Shown: positions 12,485 through 23,634, counted from the first letter of the stretch. The stretch: 64,000 nt of DNA from Dipteronia dyeriana (GCA_032871835.1 CM065296.1:112540146-112604145), one strand, 5' to 3'. Program-made: numbers and translations. The notes: generated by a model not told the origin, from the sequence alone.

Positions 12485-12659
12485 CAAAAGAATCCGCCTA
12501 TGATTTTAGTGAATTTTAAAAAAGTAGACACGTTGAAAGTTTGAAATCCCTTGGATGTCTTTATTAGTCGTTTGAAGCGATAACATTTTTGCCAAACTAG
12601 ATTAGTAGATTTAAGATTTAACAGGTTTATTAAAGTCTAACGAAAAAAAAAAAAAAAAG

Positions 12660-14000
12660 TTTATTAAAGTCAACTTCCCTACATGATAGATTGATTTTTG
12701 TCATTTTTGTTTTCTAACTTGATCAAATTTATGATTTTAGTGAGTTATAACTCAGTTTCATAGCTCTAATCCCACACCAAGTTTAGCCGACCCCAATTTG
12801 AAGCCGAAACCATAAAATTGAATTATATATATTTTTAATAATTGTTAGGAATTATCAATTTTATCATTTTTGTTGTTTATAGTTTGATCAAACATGTTTT
12901 TAATCGAATTAAAATTCAGTTTCTCAATCTAACGGTATGTTAGACCATCTTCAATGCATGTCTTATTGTCAATGTTAAATTTGATACAAAAAAATATAAA
13001 ATATTATATTTGACGTAACAATTTAGTATCGTTTTTCAATGTACAATTGTATTTAACATGATATTTTTATTATTTTATTAATTAAAATTATAAAAGTCAA
13101 TATTTACCATTAATGAATTCATTAAAACGATAAAGAATAGTTTGATGAAATATATTTTAATTGAAATATCATTAATGTATATTAAATTTAAATTATTTTA
13201 AATATTTAAAAGATACATATAATGATATTTTTATACTTAAAAAAATGTATTTATTGTTGTACAAAATATGACATATGCTATATTATGGCACACAATATAG
13301 TATATATGAAATTTGACACAATATTTGACATATGCTATGTTAAATTTTAATATTGACATATTAATTTAGTACAACATTGGAGATGCTCTTAAATGATCAA
13401 ACCGATATTTTAGCGAATTCAGTCATTTGGTTTGAAACTGAAACAGTTAAAACCATGAAATTGGGTTCTATTTGTAATAATTGATATGAATTATTCATTT
13501 TATCATTTTTGTTAATTATAACTTGAATAATTTTGTGACTTTAGTCAAGTTAAACCCATTTTTACAACTTAACCATTCGTTGACTAACCAAACCCAAGTT
13601 TTGATGAATCCGGTTCAAAACCAAAACCTCAAAAATTGGGTTACATTTGTAATAACTTTTAATAGCTATTGATTTTGTCGGTAGAACTTGTGTTTCTAGT
13701 CGATTATAGACTCAATTTCACAACATAACTGTTGGTTAACGAACATAATTCAAATTCCAATGAATATAATTGATTTGGTTTAAAACCGTCAAAACTTTTA
13801 CGAATCATTGTTTTTGTCATGTTTGTTGTTTTACAACTCAATCAAATTTTTGTTTTTAGTCAAGTTAAAATATAATTCCGTAATTTAACGGAAAGTTGAT
13901 CGAACGAACCCAAGTTTTAGGGGATTTGATGATTTCAGTTTGAAATCAGATTCGTCGAAATCATTAAAATTGTCAATTTGAGTTCTTTTTATAATAATGG
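12660..14000. repeat. Degenerate tandem array upstream of cyclin copy 1
   Basis: Diverged units of roughly 160-230 bp repeat the same phrases in order: a TTTAGTCGAGTTAAAACTCA-like segment, a segment like AACCGTCTGTTAAC, ACCAAACCCAAGTTTTGA, CGAAATC..AAAATTGGGTT, then TTTGTAATAACT and ATTGATTTTGTCATTTTTGTT. Units are visible near 12,690, 12,860, 13,440, 13,630 and 13,800. The same family recurs at 18,440-18,715 and 49,645-50,040, upstream of cyclin copy 2. There is no coding sense. Confidence 0.65.
12943..13388. mobile_element. PIF/Harbinger-like MITE (TSD TTA)
   Basis: The left end GACCATCTTCAATG and the reverse complement of the right end, GAGCATCTCCAATG, form terminal inverted repeats. TTA flanks both sides (12,940-12,942 and 13,389-13,391). 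The interior is AT-rich with no reading frame. A 3-bp TTA duplication and this size are typical of Tourist-type MITEs. It sits inside the degenerate tandem array. Confidence 0.7.
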
Positions 14001-14439
14001 TTAGGGGTAAATACATTGACATCTCCTGAGGTTTTTCATAAATACACTTATAGCAAATATGTATTTATATATTCAAAACTACTATGTTCTTGAAAATAAA
14101 AAGATCAAACTACCCTTATTTATTAAATTTTAAAAATGAAGATGATGTTTAAAAAAATAGTAAAAACAAGTAGAAACAAGCTATTGTTATAAAATTTTAA
14201 AAACATTAAATAGAAATTAATTTTTAAAATTTTAAAAAATTATTCATTAAAAAATAATTTTCCATTGGAAGTATTTTATTTAATTATTTAATTATATATA
14301 TTTTTAATAACAATATTATTTTTTCTTTTAAATTTTACTTCAACTTTAAGAGGAGGGGAGACCTGAATAGATAAAGCATAATTTTTCTCTAATTGTATTT
14401 ATACTAAACTAAAGGGGAGATCAGTGTATTTACCCCTAA
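14001..14439. mobile_element. MITE with TTAGGGGTAAATACA inverted ends
   Basis: The left end TTAGGGGTAAATACATTGA and the right end TCAGTGTATTTACCCCTAA are near-perfect inverted repeats, continuing inward as CATCTCC and GGAGA. The interior is AT-rich and non-coding. TAATAATGG occurs on both sides (13,992-14,000 and 14,442-14,450), but three extra bases on the right make the target duplication uncertain. Confidence 0.7.
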
Positions 14440-14504
14440 TGTTAATAATGGTTTTAGATTTTTAGTCAAATCCTGACAGATAAAAAATTCATAAAATAAT
14501 CCAC

Positions 14505-14545
14505 TCCCGCCCAACAAGAGATACCGGGAATTAAATGGTTTGATG
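14505..14545 (+). promoter_or_regulatory. Conserved promoter block with an E2F-like TCCCGCCC core (cyclin copy 1)
   Basis: TCCCGCCC at 14,505 begins a block that is almost identical, at a similar distance from the start codon, upstream of cyclin copy 2 (50,536). The flanking sequence diverges, so the block is a candidate regulatory site. TCCCGCC is close to the E2F consensus used by S-phase genes, which would fit an A3 cyclin. Function is inferred. Confidence 0.4.
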
Positions 14546-14676
14546 TGACCCAAATCCAAAAACCAAAACGAAAAATCACTCTACTTTTGGCATTCAAATA
14601 AAAAAAGAAAAAACAAAAAAACAAAAAAAAAACCAAAGCGCCGAAACCTGAAACTCTAATTTTCAAAAGAAAAGAC

Positions 14677-14835
14677 ATGGCGCTTACAGTCTTCTCTCCC
14701 TCCTCTTTCACTTATCACACTCTACATATATTCCTCCTCTCTCTCCATCTCTCAACACCTCGAACAATCTCTTCTCTTCTCTGTTCTCCCTCTCTCTTCC
14801 AAACCAAACTAATTCTGATTTCCGGTGAAGAGTGA
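14677..14835 (+). promoter_or_regulatory. Upstream ORF in the leader of cyclin copy 1 (52 codons)
   Basis: An ATG in good context (GACATGG) opens a 52-codon frame that stops at TGA 14,833-14,835, 18 bases before the cyclin start. The frame is Ser/Leu-rich and similar in sequence to the in-frame upstream segment of copy 2 (50,678-50,845). Whether it is transcribed and translated cannot be told from the sequence. Confidence 0.4.
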
Positions 14836-14853
14836 GCGAGATTTTACACTGCA

Positions 14854-16924
14854 ATGGCTGACCAAGAGAACTGTGCGAGGCTCACGCGTGCCGCCAAGAA
14901 GAGGGCTGCGTCCGTTGCTGCATTAGGAAATACGGAGGATCAGCCTCTAACCAAGAAGCGAGTTGTCTTGGGGGAGCTCCCCAACTTGTCGAATGCAGTC
15001 GTCATCCCGGTAACCAAGAGTCTGAAAGCTGAGCATCAGAAGCCCAAAGGAAATGCCAAGGCCAAACTGAAAGTCATAAGGGCATTGGAGCCGAGGAAGA
15101 CGACGGCTTTAAACAAGAAGCGGGATGTTGAAGCGGAGGTCGATGTCGACCCTGCATTGGACGATCCGCAGATGTGCGAGCCGTACGTGACGGACATTTA
15201 CGACTACCTTCGCAGTATGGAGGTAAACTATTGATTAATCTGATATTCGATGTTTCATTGCTTCGATTTTATTTGATTTACAAAATGGTGAATAAATTTA
15301 GGGTTTTAGGTTTAGTGACCAAACGATACTGGTATTAGGGTTTGTAGCTTAGATTTGGCATTATATATTCATACAGGGCTCAAAGTTGGACATTTTTTTT
15401 CTGATCTGGGTTTGATTCAATCTTGAAATTGACATTAATGGATGGTTTTTAATTCGATATTGAATACTGGTATATGGGATTTGGTCAAATTGTTAAATGG
15501 AAGTTGGAATTAGACTGTGTTTGGATGACCTCAAAATTAAACCGGTGATGCTTCGATATTCAGGTGGAACCGAAGAGAAGACCTTTACCCGATTACATCG
15601 AGAAGGTTCAGAAGGATATAAGTGCAAACATGCGAGGGATTCTGGTGGATTGGTTAGTCGAAGTTTCTGAGGAATACAAGCTTCTTTCGGACTCATTATA
15701 TCTCACCATTTCCTATATCGATAGATTCCTCTCTTCGAATGTCATCAATAGGCAGAAACTTCAACTGCTTGGTGTTTCTTCAATGCTTATTGCCTCGTAA
15801 GCATCCCAGCTTCTTAAATGTTTCCCATTTTTCTATCTTTTTACCTTTATGGTTACTTATACTCGTTTTCTTTTTTTCATTGTAATAAGTAGGAAGTATG
15901 AAGAAATTAACCCTCCAAATGTAGAAGATTTTTGCTACATAACAGATAATACTTACACTAAACAAGAGGTATTTTTTATTTTTCATTTTCATTATTATTA
16001 TTTTTTAAAATATTTATCTATGAGTTATAACCAATTATGTGTATGGGTTAATATGAAGATGGTGAAGATGGAGGCTGATGTATTCAAGTCCCTGAAGTTT
16101 GAAATGGGCAATCCAACAACAAAGACATTTTTAAGGTAAACAAAATTTATTCCCTTCCTTGTTGGTCCTAATTAGCCATTTTTTTTACACTTCTTGGAGC
16201 TGATTGTTGTTATTCTTACTTTGTTGGTTGCAGGCGATTAAGCAGGGTCTCACAAGAGGATTACAAAGTGAGTAAAACCCTCTCTTTTGTTATTTTCTAA
16301 ATATTCTTAAAGGAGTATATTTATTGACTGTTTAATTCTTTGTGTTTTCTACAGACTTCCAGTTTGCAGCTAGAGTTCCTTGGCTACTACCTTGCAGAGT
16401 TGAGCTTATTAGATTATAGTTGTGTGAAATTCTTGCCTTCTCTGGTGGCTGCATCTGTTTTATATCTAGCAAGATTCATAACACGACCAAAAGTGCATCC
16501 TTGGGTAAGAAGCTGATTTTTTTTAATAAGATTTGAAGACTATTTTGATGAATTCTTTTTCTTATTCTTATCATGTAGAACAATTGTGAACTTATTTATT
16601 AATGTTCTGCAGAATCCTACCTTGGAACAATGCTCTGCTTATAAAGCATCTGATATAAAAGAGTGTGTTCTTATCATACATGACTTGTATTTGAGTAGAA
16701 GAGGAGGTGCTTTGCAAGCTGTAAGAGAAAAATACAAGCAGCATAAGGTACATATTCTGATAAGTGTATTTGTGTTCATAATGTGGTCATGTTTGTTTAA
16801 ATGGAAGCTTATATGTGATATTACTTGCTTGAAACAGTTCAAATGCGTTGCAAACTTGCCTTCTTCACCAGAAATACCTGTGTCGTACTTTGAAGACGTC
16901 AAAGAACTAAAGTTGGATTCATAA
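14854..16924 (+). CDS. CYCA3: A3-type cyclin, copy 1 (386 aa, eight exons)
   Basis: Regulatory subunit of a cyclin-dependent kinase; A3 cyclins act around G1/S and S phase in the nucleus. Exons: 14,854-15,222; 15,564-15,796; 15,893-15,968; 16,059-16,135; 16,234-16,267; 16,355-16,504; 16,613-16,747; 16,838-16,924, all joined by GT-AG introns and in frame. Residues 36-44 (RVVLGELPN) form a destruction box for APC/C turnover, in a Lys/Arg-rich N-terminus. Exon 2 starts the cyclin box, with [12 protein letters not shown] at residues 146-157 and the A-type signature LVEVSEEY. The C-terminal cyclin fold follows in exons 4-8. Length is normal for A3 cyclins and no defect is seen. ATG 14,854 is chosen because the N-terminus MADQEN matches the family and copy 2. 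Exons 2-6 and their introns are nearly identical to copy 2. Confidence 0.93.
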
Positions 16925-17104
16925 TCAGCAAAGAGTTTGGTTTTGTTGGAAAGGATTGACAGTGATGCAAATGATTGTTGTAACCCAGAAGAGCGGCTTT
17001 TGTTAGCTTTTTGCTAATCTCTATTTACAAAATGGAGGCATTCCTTATTTAATTGGAAATTGCAAGAGTTTGGAAGAATTATTTATGGCAAATAATATGC
17101 TCAC

Positions 17105-17935
17105 TTCTAAAGCTCCATACCAGAAAATGTAGAAGTGAAGGGCTTGGCCATTCTTGACCTCTCCTTGAACCAACTTTTGAGCACCATACCAAGCAGTCTC
17201 CAAAGCCTGTGTGCCCTTAAATTGTTGAACCTCTCTTTCAATAATCTGGAAGGCCCTGTTCCCATTGAAGGGATTTTTGAAAATCTTACCAGAGTTGATG
17301 TCGAAGGAAACTCGGAGCTTTTCTTGAATCTTCTATGTAACGATAAAGGAGGTAACAAGAGGCGTTCTACTTCAGTTTACATTTTTGTTCCAATTGCTGT
17401 ATGCCAACAACAGGTTTGCTAAGTGCACTGCAGCATAAAACAATTTAATATGAAACTTCATGTAGCAACTGGGACCTTTAGCCAGGAAAACCAGGTTGAG
17501 AATGGGAGTTTTGGGTCAGTTTATAAAGGATGTCTCTGAGAAGACTCTGGTGGCAGTTAAGGTGCTTGACATGTAGAGAGATAGATCTTGTAATAGTTTT
17601 CTGCGGAATGCAAGGCTTTGAAGAATGTGAGGCACCGGATTCTTGTTAAATTGATCACATCATGCTCAAGCATAGGCTGTATTGATCACATCATGCTGAT
17701 AAGGGTGTGGAATGAACTTAATTAAATGGGGCCAATCTGCTTTTCCTACATGTACAGAAGAAGTACTATACACAGAGCTCCTACTGCCATTGATGTGCCA
17801 AACCATATTCATAATCCCTGGAAAACAACTTGAATGTTTTATCTCTGTTATTGGTGTTGGGCTGCACTGTTGATTTTCAGGGTTGGCGGATTAGCATGAG
17901 AGAAGCTCTTCATAAGCTGATATTGGCAAAATAAA
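17105..17935 (+). pseudogene. LRR receptor-like kinase pseudogene, copy 2
   Basis: Starts with the same phrase as copy 1 (GTGAAGGGCTTGGCC, 17,133) and runs through the last LRR (LNLSFNNLEGPVP, about 17,219-17,260), the post-LRR segment and part of the transmembrane segment (VYIFVPIAV). Kinase remnants follow: a glycine-loop region (about 17,495-17,530), the invariant Lys region (about 17,555) and [12 protein letters not shown] sequence near 17,650. Most of the kinase core is deleted: near 17,700 the sequence jumps to the C-lobe (WGQSAFPTCTEE-like), ending with EALHKLILAK and a stop near 17,935. Several stops and frameshifts. It lacks the three insertions of copy 1, so it serves as the empty-site control for them. 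It lies directly downstream of cyclin copy 1. Confidence 0.85.
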
Positions 17936-18439
17936 CCCTTGTCAAACTAACTTAGTTTGTAATTTGACTGTTAGCATGGTTGCTCATTTGAATTCCTGTG
18001 TTATTGTATTATTTTCTTATCTTGTGATTATATTAATAAAAATAGGGATATTATTAATTTTACCGATGTTTGTATCAATATCGTTTGACCCCTTTAGTTT
18101 CAGAATTAACCATATTTCCCCTGTCATTATCCAACCATTAAAAATGATGGTTCGACCATTAAGTTTAATGGTGGTTTGGTAAATTGAGAAAAAAATTAGA
18201 TATTTTAATAAACTAATGTTTTTTCACACTTAAAAATTTAAAAAAATTTCTCTCATCTCTCACACTGGATCAACACATGACACAATTTTTTTTTTTATTT
18301 TTTTTAAACACCTAGCTTCACGGTTATTCATCATCTATGGCCGACTTTTCACAACATTAAATTATCCAGCCGATCGAATTGGATCCCTTTGGAATATTTA
18401 TATGTAGATGTTCTTGCCTGTATCTTTGTTTTTTGGGAA
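17936..18439. other. Spacer downstream of pseudogene copy 2, no gene seen
   Basis: Begins with sequence shared with the region after pseudogene copy 1 (GTTATTGTATT, then TTATATTAATAAAAA), then AT-rich DNA with CATTAAAAATGATGG / CCATTAAGTTTAATGG repeats around 18,140. No supportable reading frame. Confidence 0.5.
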
Positions 18440-18715
18440 AATATATTAGTTTATTAATCGAGTTAAAACTCAGCTTCGCAACCTAACCGCTGCGGACTCA
18501 CCAAACCCAAATTTCGACGAATTCGATTATTTCGGTTTCCCTGAAACCTCAAAATCAGGTTCCCTTTGTAATAACTGTTGGGAATTATTGATTTTGACAA
18601 TTTTTGTTCCTTATAAGTTAATCAAACTCGTGCTTTTAGTTGAGTCCAGTTTTCTTACCTAACCGTCTGTTAACCGAACAAACCCATTTTTTGATGAATT
18701 TGATCATTTTGGTTT
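18440..18715. repeat. Degenerate tandem array, left part of the split array
   Basis: Carries the same phrases as the array at 12.7-14.0 kb (GAGTTAAAACTCAG, AACCGCTG..., CCAAACCCAAATTTCGACGAATTCG, TTTGTAATAACTGTTG, TTGATTTTGACAATTTTTGTT). It is interrupted at 18,716 by the nested retroelement block and continues at 49,645. Confidence 0.65.
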
Positions 18716-19017
18716 TGTTAGGTATGGGTTTGTATTGCCATGATTATCAAACAGTATTCAACCAATGAAGAAACTTTCTAAAGATGTGGAAAATGTTTGG
18801 AAGTCAAAGATCTTATTCGAGGGAGCTTTAATGATGTGATGCGTGAAAACGGGAAATCTTTAGTGAAAAAAGAAATAGAAAAGGAAAAGGGTTTGTCTTC
18901 GTAGGGAAAAGGAAAGTCTTGTGCGTATAAGATAGGGACTTTGCATAGAACATGAAGTCTTGTGCATGAAGAAAATGGTTCCCTTGTAGGTCTTATTTCT
19001 AGTGCTCTAATATAAAT

Positions 19018-20203
19018 TGTTAATAGTAAAATTTAGCCAGGGGTCAAAGAGAAATTTTTCACTTTCCCGCCCTAAGTCAAAGCAAGTAGTCGATGTCATG
19101 AGACCCGGGTAGACCATAAAGCTACCCCACTGAAGCAGGAAAGGTCGGCTCGGCTTCAAAACTATCAGGAAACAAGCTAGGCGCGACCAGAACGAGCCCC
19201 CACACGAACACTGTAACCTGGGCTTCTCGAGGCCACCTATCTGGGAACCTTGGCTCCTGAGGTCGAGTTCCTCAACCACCCCGTGAAAGCCAGAGGGGGT
19301 CGCCAAGCTCAAGAAACATTCGAAGGAAGCCCGACAAGCAAAGTAAGCCCGATCCAGGTTAAGACTTTCAGAGGTTGAACTTAATTCGTAGCCTGAACGA
19401 GAAACCTACCAACCTCTCAAGAAGCCCGTTGTCCCCTCCGTGATTCAAGGAGGAAGGGGGCCTCTAAACGAATCAGATCCGTGTTACCTCCCTGGAATGC
19501 CTACCAGGACGTCCTTCCAAGCTTCCGAGAATAGAACCGAAGCATAGATTCATCTGGGACTGAAACATAGTCCAGTAAACTCTATGAAGAATCATGACAT
19601 GAGTGCACACATGATCATCTCCACGTAATGGCCAGTATTTACATGCAAGTCAAGAGTTTGATTCCAAAAAGGGAACAAACTTATCTCCGTCAATGATATC
19701 ATCGAATCTAGTAACAATTCAAATTCAAATTCAAATGACGAATCCCGTCCGATAAGAAGGGAACATATTCATGAGATCACAGCAAGATATTTGCAAACTT
19801 AAAACCTACTTGGACCATATATATAGGTAAGGCCAAGCATGGTAGAAGGATATACAGAAAAACATAAAAAGAGAGAAAAAGATAGATAACAACAGATATA
19901 CGAGAAGAAGAGAAGAGAGGAGGGCCTAAATTCTGTATCCAGAACACGACCATCATTGTTTTCCACTATTCGACAAGTACAAAGCGACCACATTCCTACG
20001 TCCTAGATAATGTATGAGAGCAAATTCCATGTAACAGAGTAATCAATAATAAAAGCTCAAATTTGTTATTGTTATAATCCAAAATCCCTTTATCCCTAAA
20101 CAGGTCAGGTATCAAAGGTACCGACCCCGGCCACTACTTCTGTGGAAGTGGTCTCGATGGTGTTAATAGGAATTTCTCATCCTGAGCGAATTTTCCGTTA
20201 ACA
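19018..20203 (+). repeat. 5' LTR of the gypsy element
   Basis: TGTTAATAG...GTTAACA. Aligns along its length with 32,459-33,637 with scattered substitutions and small indels. Contains TATATATAGG near 19,820 as a possible TATA region and AATAATAAAAGC near 20,045 as a possible polyadenylation signal. A minus-strand open frame at its start recurs in the other LTR and is not taken as a gene. Confidence 0.92.
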
Positions 20204-20230
20204 CTTTCTGGCTTCGTCTGTGGGAAACTT
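20204..20230 (+). promoter_or_regulatory. Primer-binding site region of the gypsy element
   Basis: Directly after the LTR end is TGGCTTCGTCTGTGGGAA, close to the TGGCGCCGTCTGTGGGAA form I associate with Tat-type elements, with two bases changed. The matching tRNA is not assigned. Confidence 0.55.
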
Positions 20231-20279
20231 TCACACCACCATCTTTATATTCAAAAGTTTATTGTTTTACAGGAATCAT

Positions 20280-20825
20280 TAGGGGTGGGCATTAAGTTCC
20301 GAACCGAACCGAACCGAACCAAAAAAATGGTGTTCGGTTTAGTTCATTAAATGAATTCGGTTTAAACCGGTTTAAAAAATTAAAAATCGAAAACATTTCG
20401 GTTCAAACCGGTTTGGTTTCTTAAAAACCGGTTTGAACCGATTAAACCACCTATATAAGTCCCTAACAAACTTCTTTAGCTTTTCTTTCATTATTATTAG
20501 TTTGGTTTGATTTGTTTTTTAATTTGGGCTTGAGGCTTGGGCTATTAAAAATATTAAAACTCTGACCCAAAATTAGAATCCAACAATCCATCAAATTTAA
20601 AAACATATTAAAAAAAAACTCATTAAGCAATCAAATCAATAAGGCCTATTGGGTCCAAAACCGAAATGAACCAAACCGAACCGAACCGATTAAAATCAAA
20701 TCAGTTCAGTTCGGTTACCATTTCTTATTCGGTTTAAACCGGTTCAATTTTGGATGAACCAAAATATTTTCGGTTCAGTTCGATTTTACCCAAAATCGAA
20801 CCGAACCAAACCGTGTCCACCCCTA
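20280..20825. mobile_element. hAT MITE in the gypsy leader (TSD GGAATCAT)
   Basis: Ends TAGGGGTGGGCAT... and ...GTCCACCCCTA are inverted, with a perfect 8-bp duplication GGAATCAT at 20,272-20,279 and 20,826-20,833. Subterminal CCGAACCGAACC / CGGTTTAAACCGG repeats fill both arms, so the 546-bp element can fold back on itself. No coding sequence. The right duplication overlaps the first bases of the gag start codon at 20,832. Confidence 0.88.
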
Positions 20826-21705
20826 GGAATCATGAGGCTCCGCTCCTCACAAGGACAACCAGACGCATCGGGACAACCTTCTGCTGCATCAACACGAAAG
20901 GTCCCGAAGAAAGGGAGAAAATCCGGGCTCCATAGCCAGGTTCCAGACCAGCCAGCAACTGTGCGGGCTCTGGATCCCCCTATAGGAAATCAAGTCGAGC
21001 TCGACCAACAAACGGCAGTCTTCGTGGAAAACGTCTGCCTTCGACTGCTAGCTGAGGGTATTACTATCGAGCAAGAAAACCTCTGCAATCAGGGGGAGTC
21101 AAGCAGGCCCGAGGCTAGGCAACCCGCCTTTGATTGCCTGGGACCTACCACTCGGGAGCCAGCTAGTAATAAAACGGGACTCCCAACCTTGATCCGGGAT
21201 AGGTTAGGGCTCATTCCCCCCATTCCCAAAGCGCTGCCATGCTACCAACCCAGGCAAGTCAAATCTGTGGTGGACGTCCTTCCCCGAGAGCGGGGAGAGT
21301 TTCTCCACCCAACGACTTCGAGGAGGGAAGCCCGAAGTAGAGAAGAAGAAAGTCAGCAAAGCCCACGAGCAGACCCCTTCTGAAGAAGGAATAGGGTAGA
21401 GGTCGTCAGTTCGTCAGAAGGATCCGATGGTGAGGAAACTGAGATTAACTCAAGGAAATCCGGAAGCAAACGCCTAAAGGACCAGTTGACAGAACTTCAG
21501 AAGGAGGTCCAATTGATGAAGAAGGGAAAGTACAAAGAGGACAAGAAAGATCATCTAAGTGAAATGAATGATCCCTTCACCAGAAGGATCCGGGAGGCAG
21601 AGCTCCCGTCTAAGTTCAAAATGCCAACTGACAGATTCTCCGGGACTGAGGATCCCCTGAGCCACTTAGAGAGCTTCGTTCAACAGATGGAGGTCAAGAA
21701 CACGA

Positions 21706-22893
21706 ATAATTAACACTGAAAAGTGTATGTTTACTAAGGGATAGTATCATCATTTTACACTTCCAATATGATTAATTCCCCAATTTAGACATAATATCGT
21801 TCGTTCGCTTAACTAAATGTGTTGTGTAGTAATAAGTGTATTTTTCTTTGTATTTCAGAGGTAATTAGATCAATTCGGAATTATGGAGAAGTCAGATGGC
21901 AAAACAAACGTCGTTTTCAAGTTTAGAATGTCAAAAACCTTAGGAAGACCACGGATGACATTTTTGTAATTTTGACTATTCACTGTTCACGGTTGACTTT
22001 CACTGTTCACTCACGGATGCGTTACTGTTCACTGTCACTGTTCACTGATGATGTGGTGAAATCTGGACGCTCTATTCTAAATTCATCCGATAGTCAATTT
22101 TCATCCGTATTTTGTATAAATAGGGGGTCTCCCCCCTAATTTTGATATTCTGAATCCAAATATGATGTTAGATTTGTGAAATTATCTCTCTTTTGTTCTC
22201 AAATTCTCAGTTTAAATAAAATAACTATTTTCTAGTTAAATTATGTCTAGTTAATTCTATATAGTTGGGGCCAAATGTGATACTGTTGGTATGGAAAATA
22301 TGATCAAATTATGGTAAGTTTATTATTTTTTGCTTTCTCCCCTCTGATCTTTGTGGAGTTTTTGACTCACTGTAGATAGACAGATATTGTCTAGCACAGT
22401 GAGTACTCTTACCCATATCTATAAGAGAGTGGTTTCTCCCCTCTGATCTTTGTGGAGTTTTTGACTCACTGTAGATAGACAGATATTGTCTAGCACAGTG
22501 GGTACTTTTACCCATATCTATCAGAGAGTGATTTATCCCATCTGATCTTTGTGGAGTTTTGACTCACTGTAGACAGACAAGCGTTGTCTAGCACAATGAG
22601 TACTTATACCCACATCTATCAGAGAGTGGTTAGTGGAGTGGAACATCATCCTATTAATCTGGATTAAATATTAATTATTGGATCATATTCGAATTACCAA
22701 CAGTGGATCCCTTAGCCCCAGTTTTAATTTTAATTTATTTACAATTTATAACAAGCTTAGTAATTAATCTAAATAATTAATTCTACAAGGACAAGTGAAC
22801 AACCTCCATGTGGTTCGACCCGGTCTTACCAGTTAATTTATTACTTTGACACTCTTATACTTGAGAGTAGGAACACTTCTTTAGGACGTGTCA
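21706..22893. mobile_element. Solo-LTR-like insertion inside gag (candidate TSD ACGA)
   Basis: ACGA is found at 21,702-21,705 and 22,894-22,897. Removing the 1,188 bp between them puts the two gag halves in the same frame across the conserved core, which fixes the boundaries functionally. The right end is GTGTCA; the left end ATAATTAACACTG is not a canonical TG end, so the left boundary may be slightly off or eroded. Near 22,810 GTGGTTCGACCCGGTCTTACC resembles the 3' part of some plant gypsy LTRs. The interior carries a three-unit 99-bp tandem repeat. Confidence 0.65.
22335..22630. repeat. Three tandem 99-bp units, each with a stem-loop
   Basis: The phrase CTGATCTTTGTGGAG starts at 22,344, 22,443 and 22,542. 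Each unit contains ACTCACTGT ... AGACA ... TGTCT ... ACAGTGAGT, an imperfect palindrome of about 40 bases (22,365-22,404 in unit 1). In unit 3 the loop and one arm base differ, but the inner AGACA/TGTCT stem is kept. Confidence 0.85.
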
Positions 22894-23634
22894 ACGACCA
22901 AGGCCGCTATGTGTCGAATGTTCCCCACTACACTCACGGATTACGCTAAAACTTGGTTAAGGAAACTACCTGCCGGTAGTGTGGATTCCTTCACCAAGCT
23001 ATCGACCGATTTCTGCTCATAATTCCAGGGAGTTAAGCCCCGATTGAAGGACCCAATCCATCTACAGTATGTGATCTAGGAGAGAGGGGAAACCCTCAGG
23101 GCTTACGTCGAGCGTTTCCATAAGGAAGTCATCCAGATGGGGGTCTTCACCGAGAAAGAAACCCTCACCAACTTCAGAAGGAACCTGTGGGCGGGTAAAC
23201 TTTTCCGGTCCTTTGCCAAGAGACCTCCAGAAACCTACCATGAAGCCTATGATCGGGCTTTATAGCAGATTGAGGTCGACGAACAACTTAAGGTCAAAAT
23301 GGAACACGACGACATGAGAGCCGTAAAACGATAAAAGAAGAAAGCTCCCAGACCCGAGCAAGCTCGAAAAGCCAGAACAAACCCCTAATAAGTCGACATA
23401 CCGCTTCCCCTTTTCTTAACCCGGATCGGAAAGGTATTCAGAAAAACAAACTCCTTCGCAAGCTTCACCACCTCCCAGGACAGTGGCCCCAATAGCACGA
23501 GATGAGAGGGGGTACGATCATTACACTCCCTTAAATGTATCCCGTGAAACAGTCTATCTCGACATTCAGGACAAGGGTTTGATACAGAATCCTGCTCCCA
23601 TGAAAGCTCCGGTCGATAAGAGAAATCGCTAGAA

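Larger units (their letters stand above)
20832..23392 (+). pseudogene. gag of the Tat-type gypsy element, interrupted
   Basis: Structural capsid protein of the retrotransposon particle. ATG 20,832 opens a 184-codon frame to a stop at 21,381, and homologous sequence continues after it: a Lys/Glu-rich coiled segment (about 21,480-21,580) and the gag core signature PSKFKMPTDRFSGTEDP (about 21,606-21,660). A 1,188-bp insert at 21,706-22,893 then splits the domain; the core resumes in frame at 22,898 with AMCRMFPTTL and YAKTWL. Further stops occur near 23,019, 23,078, 23,262 and 23,331. A Cys-His cluster (CDFHDDVDHNTSEC) follows at about 23,640 near the gag-protease junction. Clearly dead, but fully recognisable. 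Confidence 0.85.

Noticed and set aside
19007..19312. Minus-strand 101-codon frame, repeated at 32,478-32,753
   Set aside because: It lies in both LTRs of the gypsy element and starts near the LTR edge; it is a by-product of GC-rich LTR sequence with no domain.
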